From positions 1 through 5,520 of the forward strand of contig JANQRM010000057.1 in assembly GCA_028284565.1 (NCBI GenBank): a stretch of 5,520 bases of DNA. Reading direction: 5' to 3'. Each line of letters begins with the position of its first letter. The stretch's first letter is position 1. The notes under the pieces were generated by a model, which had not been told where the DNA came from, searched no databases, and saw only the letters and a program-made list of their open reading frames with translations. Positions 1 through 4,796 of this stretch are shown here, piece by piece. This stretch comes from Anaerolineae bacterium (GTDB taxonomy: Bacteria > Chloroflexota > Anaerolineae > Aggregatilineales > Phototrophicaceae). Both the position numbers and the translations under genes were made by a program.

Positions 1-1
1 G

Positions 2-172
2 GAACGAAAGTTTGAATTGGATGTGGATTATGTAGACCAAGTTTCTATCTTGATGGACATCCAAATCCTGTGGAAAACCGCCATGAAGTTGCTCCGTCCG
101 CAAGGCATCAGCCAAGCTGGACATGCCACCGCACCCTACTTCACCGGAACAAAATCCGAAGCGAAAGCATAA
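2..172 (+). CDS. Bacterial sugar transferase, C-terminal fragment (5' end outside window)
   Basis: The open frame enters from the left edge and ends at TAA 170-172, leaving 56 residues. It begins ERKFELDVDYVDQVSILMD and continues through an ILWKTAMKLLR stretch to GISQAGHATAPYFTG. This matches the conserved C-terminal end of the bacterial sugar transferase family (WcaJ, WbaP and related undecaprenyl-phosphate sugar-1-phosphate transferases), where a 'YVDxxSxxxDxxIlxkTxxxvl' segment follows the catalytic core. Family members are membrane enzymes that place the first sugar phosphate on undecaprenyl phosphate to start exopolysaccharide or O-antigen synthesis. The catalytic part lies outside the window, so the sugar specificity cannot be judged. 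The tail after FTG (TKSEAKA) is short and unconserved. A strong terminator begins 22 nt past the stop, so this is the last gene of its transcript. Confidence 0.82.
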   Translation, partial: ERKFELDVDYVDQVSILMDIQILWKTAMKLLRPQGISQAGHATAPYFTGTKSEAKA

Positions 173-193
173 GCATAAACCAGCAAAATGTGA

Positions 194-224
194 GGGTGGA
201 CAGATGTCCGCCCTTTTTTATTTT
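194..224 (+). terminator. Intrinsic terminator after the sugar transferase gene
   Basis: GGGTGGAC (194-201) pairs with GTCCGCCC (206-213), with one G-U wobble, around the tetraloop AGAT. A run of six T (214-219) and a further TTTT (221-224) follow. This is a complete Rho-independent terminator for the + strand. On the minus strand the stem is followed only by a weak TTTT after a gap, so it would work poorly for the convergent glycosidase gene, whose TAA stop (218-220) sits inside the T-tract. Confidence 0.85.
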
Positions 225-1141
225 GTACCCAAGGGCAAGGCACGTATCCCTAGATGATTGGCGATGGGGCGCAAGCGTCCGGGAATTCCGTTGTGAATAG
301 GCGAACTAAGTGTAATGGGATTGCCGTGTTCATCCGCTATCACCAACACCGACGAGCCACCACCATCGAGATTGAGTGCACGATACGCGCCATAATCGAG
401 CATAACTTGTGCCAATTCAGGCATGGTCGCGCCGACGCTGTAATTCGGCTGTCGTCCATCCACGACCACAATAATCAGCGTGTTTTCGTCTTCACTGAGA
501 CCAATCGCGGTACGGGGATGCGGTTTTTGGAGATAGCTATTATCTGGCTGGAATGTTTGCACCTCGCCATGTTCTATCAGCATGATGTTGCCAGAGACAG
601 CATTATAGGGCGACTCAACTGACTCAAACACAACACGATTATCTGACGAGATATAGACTGTTTTGGTGTGTTCTGGTGACATATAACCGTCGCTTGTTTG
701 CTCACCTAACGAATAAGCAATCCCGCGTACATCGACTCCCTCGCCATCATGCGGATAATAATTAAAGGGTCCATTGTCCTTCCATGGTTGGAAAAAATCG
801 GCATTAATCCCTAACTGTAAATCAAATTCATCTACAAATTGCTCAACCGTCCGCGCAGAGAATTCATGATCGTCAATATCATCATTCGGTGTGGTGAAAA
901 ATTCGAGTCCATCTGCCCTTAGATCAACTTGGATGACATGGAGTATCATCGCCGTGGGTTGCATCCGAACCTCGCGGGTATATGTGATGCCATTGAAAAG
1001 GGGTTGATTGTTAATCGGGTTCGGTAGTGGTCGATTGTTCAACCAGACAGAATATCCGAGAATGAGCAGTAAGATGATAAGGACGATTAGAATAACTAAG
1101 TTGAACAACTGCTTAAGTGTGGCTCGTAAGTCAAAGTACAT
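218..1141 (-). CDS. Membrane-anchored phosphodiester glycosidase family protein (NAGPA domain)
   Basis: A 307-aa protein. Residues 1-10 carry R6 and K10. Residues 11-34 form one long hydrophobic segment with no clear cleavage site, so the protein is probably anchored with its catalytic domain outside the cytoplasmic membrane. Residues 50-303 match the NAGPA/DUF2233 fold of the family named after human N-acetylglucosamine-1-phosphodiester alpha-N-acetylglucosaminidase. Visible landmarks are GINADFF (111-117), HPRTAIGLS (208-216), VVDGRQ (227-231) and the signature LNLDGGGSS (257-265), with NHLGI near the end. Family members cleave sugar phosphodiester bonds, and bacterial ones are linked to cell-envelope glycans. 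The substrate here is unknown. The ATG at 1139-1141 is the first start after an in-frame TAG and is preceded by GAGGG (1147-1151) at 5 nt. It lies 33 nt behind hicA on the same strand and is probably co-transcribed. The protein appears complete. Confidence 0.85.
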   Translation of the reverse strand: MYFDLRATLKQLFNLVILIVLIILLLILGYSVWLNNRPLPNPINNQPLFNGITYTREVRMQPTAMILHVIQVDLRADGLEFFTTPNDDIDDHEFSARTVEQFVDEFDLQLGINADFFQPWKDNGPFNYYPHDGEGVDVRGIAYSLGEQTSDGYMSPEHTKTVYISSDNRVVFESVESPYNAVSGNIMLIEHGEVQTFQPDNSYLQKPHPRTAIGLSEDENTLIIVVVDGRQPNYSVGATMPELAQVMLDYGAYRALNLDGGGSSVLVIADEHGNPITLSSPIHNGIPGRLRPIANHLGIRALPLGTK

Positions 1142-1174
1142 GATTACCCTCTATTACTTGGCGACTGAACTCGA

Positions 1175-1420
1175 CTACCCGTAAAAATGTTCCATTAACT
1201 CATCTTCTTGGAGATACTGAAGGGCTTGTCGATAGATAGCTCGTAATGTTCCAGTCCGTAATGGCTTTTTACCATGCACAGGAATGGTGAGAAATTGATT
1301 TTTTCCCTCTATAGTTCGTCTGAGGCGATAATGACTGCCACGGATACGAATGACTTCAAATCCATATTGTTCAAATATCTTCAACAATTCTTTACCGGAT
1401 AAGCTACGCAATTTCGGCAT
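1175..1420 (-). CDS. hicA: HicA-type toxin (mRNA interferase)
   Basis: An 81-aa protein with the full HicA (YcfA, PF07927) pattern. It opens with a MPKLRSLSGKELLKIFEQYGF helix region, followed by a basic stretch with GSHYRL (28-33), in which His30 is the expected catalytic histidine. Then come TIPVHGKKPL (45-54) and GTLRAIYRQ (57-65). HicA toxins have a dsRBD-like fold and cut mRNA; the partner HicB blocks the active site. The gene overlaps the end of hicB by 17 nt in a different frame and has no good Shine-Dalgarno before its ATG (1418-1420). Translation is therefore probably coupled to hicB, which would keep toxin below antitoxin. All expected residues are present, so the toxin looks intact. 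The order is antitoxin first, the reverse of the E. coli hicAB layout. Confidence 0.9.
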   Translation of the reverse strand: MPKLRSLSGKELLKIFEQYGFEVIRIRGSHYRLRRTIEGKNQFLTIPVHGKKPLRTGTLRAIYRQALQYLQEDELMEHFYG

Positions 1421-1667
1421 AATTTTCAGGCAGATTGATGATTAATTGAATTCGAGGATTAGGAGACAGATTAAACTCCGCAATAGTATCCGTTTCATCT
1501 AGGCACACATCAATTGCCTCTTTTAAATTATGCATGAGTTCGTCCCATGTATAGCCTTGTGTGACCAATGAGATGAGGTCATTGGTAGCAATATAAACCC
1601 CATTTTCAGCCTCATCTTCCACGCTGTATTCGACTTGAATTTGCAACATATCTTGAAGTTCACTCAT
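1404..1667 (-). CDS. hicB: HicB-like antitoxin (single-domain)
   Basis: An 87-aa protein starting MSELQDMLQ. Its core, EDEAENGVYIATNDLISLVTQ (17-37) followed by a WDELMHNLKEAIDVCL helix (41-56), matches the partial RNase H-like fold of HicB/UPF0150/DUF1902 antitoxins ('gvyvAtsdDlpglvteg.tleEl...lkEal'). It should bind and neutralise the HicA encoded right behind it. Only the RNase H-like domain and a short tail (INLPENYAEIA) are present. There is no ribbon-helix-helix or HTH domain, so direct autorepression through DNA binding is not evident. An ATG nine codons further upstream (1692-1694) is open, but AGGAGG at 1675-1680 lies 7 nt before the ATG at 1665-1667, which is therefore the chosen start. 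This start overlaps the upstream gene's TGA as ATGA. Confidence 0.86.
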   Translation of the reverse strand: MSELQDMLQIQVEYSVEDEAENGVYIATNDLISLVTQGYTWDELMHNLKEAIDVCLDETDTIAEFNLSPNPRIQLIINLPENYAEIA

Positions 1668-2143
1668 GCATGTTCCTCCTGAAATGCTAGCCAATCGGCG
1701 ACGCTAAAACGTTGTTTGAAGGTGAAGGCGCGGGGTGTGGGACCGTGTTGTTCGAGGTGTTGTAGGGCGAATTTCCCGTTTTCTACAGTCGGAATCGACC
1801 CTGATTCTATCCACCACATGGCAAGGTGTGGCGTTGTCATGCGCTCGAACCAATCCCGACGCTGACGGAAGAACTCGACATGCTTCGTTTGATGTGTGTA
1901 GGCATAGAGTGCTTCGATACTTTCCCAGACGGACATATTGACGATGATTAGCTCATTATCGAAAACACGCAAGGCGGTCGCATCGCCATCTTCCGTTTGC
2001 AATCGCCAGACAAAGCCATCGGTCTGTTCAGCGAGGGCATTCATTGCATCGAGTCCGTTGACAAAGCCTTCAATCATGGGGTCGTTGATGGGGGCGCGGA
2101 GGAGGGCGATGTTGATTTGTGCGAGGTGATAATTGGACATCAT
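1664..2143 (-). CDS. DUF3291 domain-containing protein
   Basis: A 159-aa protein covering the full DUF3291 family length. Landmarks are HLAQINIALLRAPINDP (6-22), NALAEQTDGFVWRLQ (35-49), EDGDATA (51-57), IVNMSVWESIEAL (67-79), a KHVEFFRQRRDWFE stretch (87-100), HLAMWWI (106-112), IPTVENG (117-123) and HGPTPRAFTFK (133-143). The family has a ferredoxin-like fold similar to dimeric alpha/beta-barrel antibiotic biosynthesis monooxygenases and heme-degrading enzymes, but its reaction is not established. Residues 144-159 are a less conserved tail. Two adjacent ATG codons (2141-2143 and 2138-2140) could start it. AGGA at 2151-2154 is 7 nt from the first and 10 nt from the second, so the first is given. 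It is the first gene of a minus-strand cluster, and its TGA overlaps the hicB ATG. Confidence 0.87.
   Translation of the reverse strand: MMSNYHLAQINIALLRAPINDPMIEGFVNGLDAMNALAEQTDGFVWRLQTEDGDATALRVFDNELIIVNMSVWESIEALYAYTHQTKHVEFFRQRRDWFERMTTPHLAMWWIESGSIPTVENGKFALQHLEQHGPTPRAFTFKQRFSVADWLAFQEEHA
1675..1680 (-). promoter_or_regulatory. Strong Shine-Dalgarno fixing the hicB start
   Basis: The minus strand reads AGGAGG, then the 7-nt spacer AACATGC, then ATG at 1667-1665. It is the best ribosome binding site in the cluster. It lies inside the last codons of the DUF3291 gene (encoding QEEHA) and allows hicB to be translated strongly despite the overlap. An out-of-frame ATG in the spacer (1671-1669) is too close to the SD and is not used for hicB. 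Confidence 0.75.
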
Positions 2144-2198
2144 TTTTTCTTCCTAACGATGAATTTTGAGCAAATTTCTAACGCATTACCAACCGAAA

Positions 2199-2228
2199 CA
2201 TATATTGATTCCTAACCAAACTGGGCAA
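2199..2228 (-). promoter_or_regulatory. Candidate promoter of the DUF3291-hicBA cluster
   Basis: Read on the minus strand, TTGCCC (2228-2223) and TATATG (2204-2199) lie 18 nt apart, with four of six consensus bases in each hexamer. A start point about 50 nt upstream of the DUF3291 ATG would follow. The match is weak, and nothing else in the 271-nt spacer is clearly better. Confidence 0.22.
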
Positions 2229-2355
2229 AAGGGTGGACAAAAATCCACGAAAAGCGCGGAAACGACCAGAAACACCCCTTAAACGTCATTTTTTTACCAT
2301 TTTATGCCTTCAAAACCTCAATTGCATTTCACCTATCACAAGTAATAAACCACCA

Positions 2356-2391
2356 GACTCAACATTGATTCGTGAATCAACCTATTGAGTT
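2356..2391. repeat. Two-tier inverted repeat downstream of the permease gene
   Basis: TTGATTC (2365-2371) and GAATCAA (2374-2380) form a perfect 7-bp inverted repeat with a GT centre. A second pair, ACTCAA (2357-2362) and TTGAGT (2385-2390), encloses it, with unpaired CA on one side and CCTA on the other, plus one more G-U pair. The structure lies about 25 nt past the stop codon of the 506-aa protein. It could form the 3' stem of that mRNA or be a terminator, but only an interrupted T-rich stretch follows on the minus strand. It could also be a protein-binding dyad. Confidence 0.5.
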
Positions 2392-2414
2392 TTATCGGCA
2401 ATGTTTTCTTTAAT

Positions 2415-3935
2415 TTATCCAATCTCGGATGGTATCTCCCGTAACAAACTAGCACTGCTAGCAATCAGTCGGACGGGTGTGTCTTTCGTCTGCACGGTGT
2501 ATAAGCGCGCATAGGCGGTGATGGAGGCATAGGCATCGGGAAATTGTAGAATCGCCTCGCCGATGAGTCCGGCTTTGAGCATCAAATCGAGGCAGGTGTC
2601 TTTATCCTCAATGTGGAAGTTCGCGCCTTGCCAATTCATGGGACCTTCCAGATAACCCACATCGGAGAAGAGCAGATAAAAGGCGGGTATCTCGCTTTGT
2701 CCTTTGAAGACGCTCACATACAAGCGTGAGAGCTTGCGATGATAATAATGCACCTGACAGCGATATTGGTCGGGTGTGGTGATGTTGAAGATGTTGTCAC
2801 TGCCGGGTGTGGTTTTTGCCATCGGATTACTGGGTTGCTTGTTTGGAATGGTTGTCTCTGCTGGTGTGGGTATCGCCACTTGTGCAACGGACACAGGTTT
2901 TGTTGTGGGTTGCAGAACGCGCTTGGGCTTCATCTTCATGACAAAGCCCGGTTCATTCGCCCCTTGCCATTGTGCCAGCCTTTTCGCCAAAAACAAGCTG
3001 ATAATCGTTAGGAAGATATAGGGAAGCATGCCGAGTATTTGTCCCATAAAAGTAAACACCATCAAATCTGAAGATGTAGACCAATAACCCATATAAGGAT
3101 TAAATTCTGGCAAACTATATGAGAAACTCGACACAATACCATTGTCACTAAATGAATGTGCAAATACATTCAACAGCTCGTGAGTATAATAAGGATAGCG
3201 AACAGGCGGTTCTGGATAAAATCGCCATAAGCCAATTACATAGGTAAAGCCTAAGCTCAATATGATGGCTGACAGGATACGAATAAATAATGCCATCCCA
3301 AAGGCATGACAACGAGTGCGCTTAAACAAAACAGTCACAAGACCTATTGCTGTGACCAAAGCACCTTCAAGGATGATAAATACCCCCATCATCACAAGCG
3401 CGATAAGGAATCCTGAATCGATTGAAACATAGACATCCGAAATAACTGGAAGAAAGGAATATTGGAAATGAGGATTAAACCCTTGCTCGATTAGGCTGGT
3501 ACGCGCCGAAATCCAGAACAACGCCCCAACCCGCAAGACATAGAGATAGCTAAAATCACGCAACATGAACTTCAGGACACCGAACCACTTGCCCTCAATA
3601 ATGCGCGAACTATCCACTCCTGTTAATGTTAGGAGTTCCCAAGTTTTCCCACGAAGTTCCCGCCCGATAGAATCCACCGCATAATTGATGGCTTTGGTCT
3701 CGACAAAAATAATCGCTGTTAAATTCATAATCAGAAGCAAACCAACAACGATTTCTAAGGTCCTTTGGAAGTGTGGTGAGAATCCCCAGAGAAGCGGTGC
3801 GATGAGTAGAACAAAGGAAAAGCCATAAACCGCGTTCCAAAATAGACCATCTCTATCCCGTAGAAGATGCTTGATTTCGACTCTTTGGACGGGGTTATCG
3901 AGGATGTCTTGGCGTAAACGGGGGAGGGAAACCAT
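2415..3935 (-). CDS. ABC-2-type permease-like membrane protein with C-terminal soluble domain
   Basis: A 506-aa protein. Residues 11-30 (ILDNPVQRVEIKHLLRDRDG) resemble the cytoplasmic start of ABC-2 permeases ('NPvlrrElrrrlR'). Residues 90-120 (IGRELRGKTWELLTLTG, then IIEGKWFG) closely resemble the 'iarErergTwElLllTpls...iilGKllg' coupling segment of that family. Hydrophobic segments lie at about 33-51, 60-79, 125-143, 174-204 (perhaps two), 212-236 and 291-317. Residues 330-386 form a Pro/Thr-rich linker, and 387-502 a soluble region that I do not recognise (RCQVHYYHRKLSRLYVSVFKG, later LLFSDVGYLEGP). No ATPase gene is adjacent in the window, so the transported substrate and even transport activity are inference. 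The ATG at 3933-3935 has GGAG (3944-3947) 8 nt upstream. The protein appears complete. Confidence 0.68.
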   Translation of the reverse strand: MVSLPRLRQDILDNPVQRVEIKHLLRDRDGLFWNAVYGFSFVLLIAPLLWGFSPHFQRTLEIVVGLLLIMNLTAIIFVETKAINYAVDSIGRELRGKTWELLTLTGVDSSRIIEGKWFGVLKFMLRDFSYLYVLRVGALFWISARTSLIEQGFNPHFQYSFLPVISDVYVSIDSGFLIALVMMGVFIILEGALVTAIGLVTVLFKRTRCHAFGMALFIRILSAIILSLGFTYVIGLWRFYPEPPVRYPYYTHELLNVFAHSFSDNGIVSSFSYSLPEFNPYMGYWSTSSDLMVFTFMGQILGMLPYIFLTIISLFLAKRLAQWQGANEPGFVMKMKPKRVLQPTTKPVSVAQVAIPTPAETTIPNKQPSNPMAKTTPGSDNIFNITTPDQYRCQVHYYHRKLSRLYVSVFKGQSEIPAFYLLFSDVGYLEGPMNWQGANFHIEDKDTCLDLMLKAGLIGEAILQFPDAYASITAYARLYTVQTKDTPVRLIASSASLLREIPSEIG

Positions 3936-3975
3936 GTCGGATACTCCGTGTTACTTCAGCGATGTCTTGCCTTTC

Positions 3976-3981
3976 ATTATA
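3976..3981 (-). promoter_or_regulatory. Candidate -10 box for the permease-like gene
   Basis: The minus strand carries a perfect TATAAT at 3981-3976, giving a predicted start near 3969 and a leader of about 33 nt that includes the GGAG ribosome site. The expected -35 position (17-nt spacer) reads CAGACC, which is a poor match, so the promoter may need an activator or an alternative factor. Confidence 0.42.
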
Positions 3982-4014
3982 CACGGGGATGTGGGGAAGG
4001 TCTGAGAATCAAGC

Positions 4015-4077
4015 AAGTGATGAGTAACGAGTAATGAGTAACGAGTAGAAAGTGGGCAAGTGAAAAGTAGAAAGCTG
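4015..4077. repeat. Degenerate heptanucleotide tandem repeat tract
   Basis: The sequence runs in 7-nt units: AAGTGAT, GAGTAAC, GAGTAAT, GAGTAAC, GAGTAGA, AAGTGGG, CAAGTGA, AAAGTAG, AAAGCTG. The four central units (4022-4049) are the best preserved, and two 14-nt blocks match at 12 of 14 positions. Units flanking the core drift progressively. GAGTAAT-like heptamers are known as short tandemly repeated repetitive sequences in filamentous cyanobacteria, and similar tracts are seen in other filamentous bacteria. The tract is intergenic, upstream of the permease promoter. Confidence 0.75.
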
Positions 4078-4247
4078 ACTAAAGGACTGAGGGATGAAAC
4101 GAGTTAACGCAGGTGGGTAGACACTCACCGTCAAGATCGTAGAGGTCGCAAAGACGCAGAGAAATTGTACAAAGGTGTACAGACCTAAAATCAGCTTAGG
4201 GCGATTAATGTTAAAAATTAAGCCGATTCTGTGCCAAAATACGTTCA

Positions 4248-4277
4248 TGTAAGGGCGATTCGCGAATCGCCCTTACA
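4248..4277. repeat. 30-bp perfect palindrome
   Basis: TGTAAGGGCGATTCG (4248-4262) is followed directly by its exact reverse complement (4263-4277) with no spacer. GGGCGATTCG palindromes of this kind resemble dispersed intergenic repeats I recall from Chloroflexota and cyanobacterial genomes. No T-tract follows on either strand, so it is not a standard terminator. A partial match, AGGGCGATT, also occurs at 4198-4206. Confidence 0.85.
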
Positions 4278-4437
4278 AAATAGGTACATAATTTGAATGA
4301 TTTGTTTTGTTTTGAGTTATCTGTAACGCAGGTTGTTAAAATTGCGTATAAACTGTACCCATAAAATTCCAATTCGGTGTAAGATTTGGGGATGGGGACA
4401 CGTCCATAAACAGGAAAGATGAGGAGTACGAAATCGG

Positions 4438-4713
4438 ATGTCGCAACAGACACCAGAGCAAAAACGCTTAACCGAAATATTGGATTTCATCGCCAATGCA
4501 CCCGATGATGAATCCATTATTGAGATGGATTGTAATGACCAATGTGAGCAAATCGCCAGCCTCGCCGAGCAAGTTGCCAATGGCATGGACTTGAGCGAAG
4601 CCTTGCCCAAGCTGGAACGTTATATGCAGTATTGGGGCGATTGCCGAGAAGAATTTTATGCCTTGGTCGCCGTGTTGCGTGAAGAAAATCTGGCTGATAG
4701 TACGGATGCTTAA
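4438..4713 (+). CDS. Small zinc-finger-like (anti-sigma ZAS-related) protein, degenerate
   Basis: A 91-aa acidic protein. Residues 28-80 resemble the putative zinc-finger domain of anti-sigma factors (zf-HC2/ZAS). There is an acidic MDCNDQCEQIASLAEQVA helix (30-47) with C32 and C36, then MDLSEALPKLERYMQYWGDC (50-69) ending in DCREEFYALVAVLR (68-81). In the usual pattern this last part reads HxxxCxxCREEY. Here the positions are Y62, W66 and C69, so two ligands appear replaced and zinc binding is doubtful. There is no membrane segment. The ATG is the only start after an in-frame TGA. AGGAG (4422-4426) stands 11 nt before it, a rather long spacing. trxB follows 83 nt later on the same strand with no terminator between, so an operon is plausible. 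The function is unknown; the family resemblance is from pattern memory. Confidence 0.7.
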   Translation: MSQQTPEQKRLTEILDFIANAPDDESIIEMDCNDQCEQIASLAEQVANGMDLSEALPKLERYMQYWGDCREEFYALVAVLREENLADSTDA

Positions 4714-4796
4714 GCCTTCCGTTAGCATTTTCCTGTGAAATCACAAGCGTTATTCAGACCACATCATTCATTCAAACTATGAAGGATTAGCAAACG

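Larger units (their letters stand above)
2144..2414. other. Non-coding spacer with inverted repeats
   Basis: This is the gap between two minus-strand genes, AT-rich and without a credible reading frame. Besides the larger inverted repeat listed separately, it contains GTGGA (2233-2237) and TCCAC (2244-2248) around a six-base loop. On the minus strand that hairpin is followed by CCTTTT and could be a weak terminator for readthrough from the permease gene. GTTAGGAA occurs twice on the minus strand: once just before the DUF3291 start, where it contains the SD, and once near 2210-2217. Confidence 0.5.
3936..4437. other. Intergenic region between divergent genes
   Basis: About 500 nt separates the minus-strand permease gene from the + strand zinc-finger-like gene. 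It holds the permease -10 box, the heptanucleotide tract and the 30-bp palindrome. Also visible are a CGCAAAGACGCAGAG stretch (4148-4162), which looks like a fragment of a common dispersed repeat, two TGTACA copies 10 bp apart (4166-4171, 4176-4181), and TAACGCAGGT repeated at 4105-4114 and 4324-4333. For the + strand gene I find only isolated -10-like boxes (TATAAA 4347-4352, TAAAAT 4362-4367) without a properly spaced -35. Open frames here are translations of repeats and lack ribosome sites. Confidence 0.6.

Noticed and set aside
70..300. Plus-strand frame overlapping the sugar transferase end and its terminator
   Set aside because: It runs through the terminator stem and into the antisense of the glycosidase gene, while the sugar transferase motif is in another frame.
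254..622. Plus-strand frame of 122 codons antisense to the glycosidase gene
   Set aside because: The minus-strand frame carries the complete NAGPA motif set; the opposite frame has no recognisable domain.
1668..1694. Longer HicB start at 1694 (nine extra residues)
   Set aside because: The strong AGGAGG at 1675-1680 is placed for the ATG at 1667, and the extra residues do not resemble HicB N-termini.
4022..4049. Heptanucleotide tract as a CRISPR array or plasmid iterons
   Set aside because: The units are 7 nt with no spacers, no cas or rep gene is nearby, and the drift pattern fits a simple tandem repeat.
4009..4248. Minus-strand open frame of 79 codons in the intergenic region
   Set aside because: It starts at the edge of the palindrome, its C-terminal part is the translation of the heptanucleotide repeats, and it has no ribosome binding site or known motif.
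4211..4610. Overlapping minus-strand frames antisense to the zinc-finger-like gene and its upstream region
   Set aside because: They run across the palindrome and the coding strand of a gene with better evidence, and have low-complexity content and no start signal.
4734..4745. TGTGA-AA-TCACA dyad before trxB as a possible CRP-type site
   Set aside because: CRP sites need six bases between the half-sites. Here there are only two, so it is a short chance palindrome or a weak hairpin.
4779..4790. Three-codon leader frame (ATG AAG GAT TAG) before trxB
   Set aside because: It coincides with the trxB ribosome binding site, has no SD of its own, and is too short to call a leader peptide.
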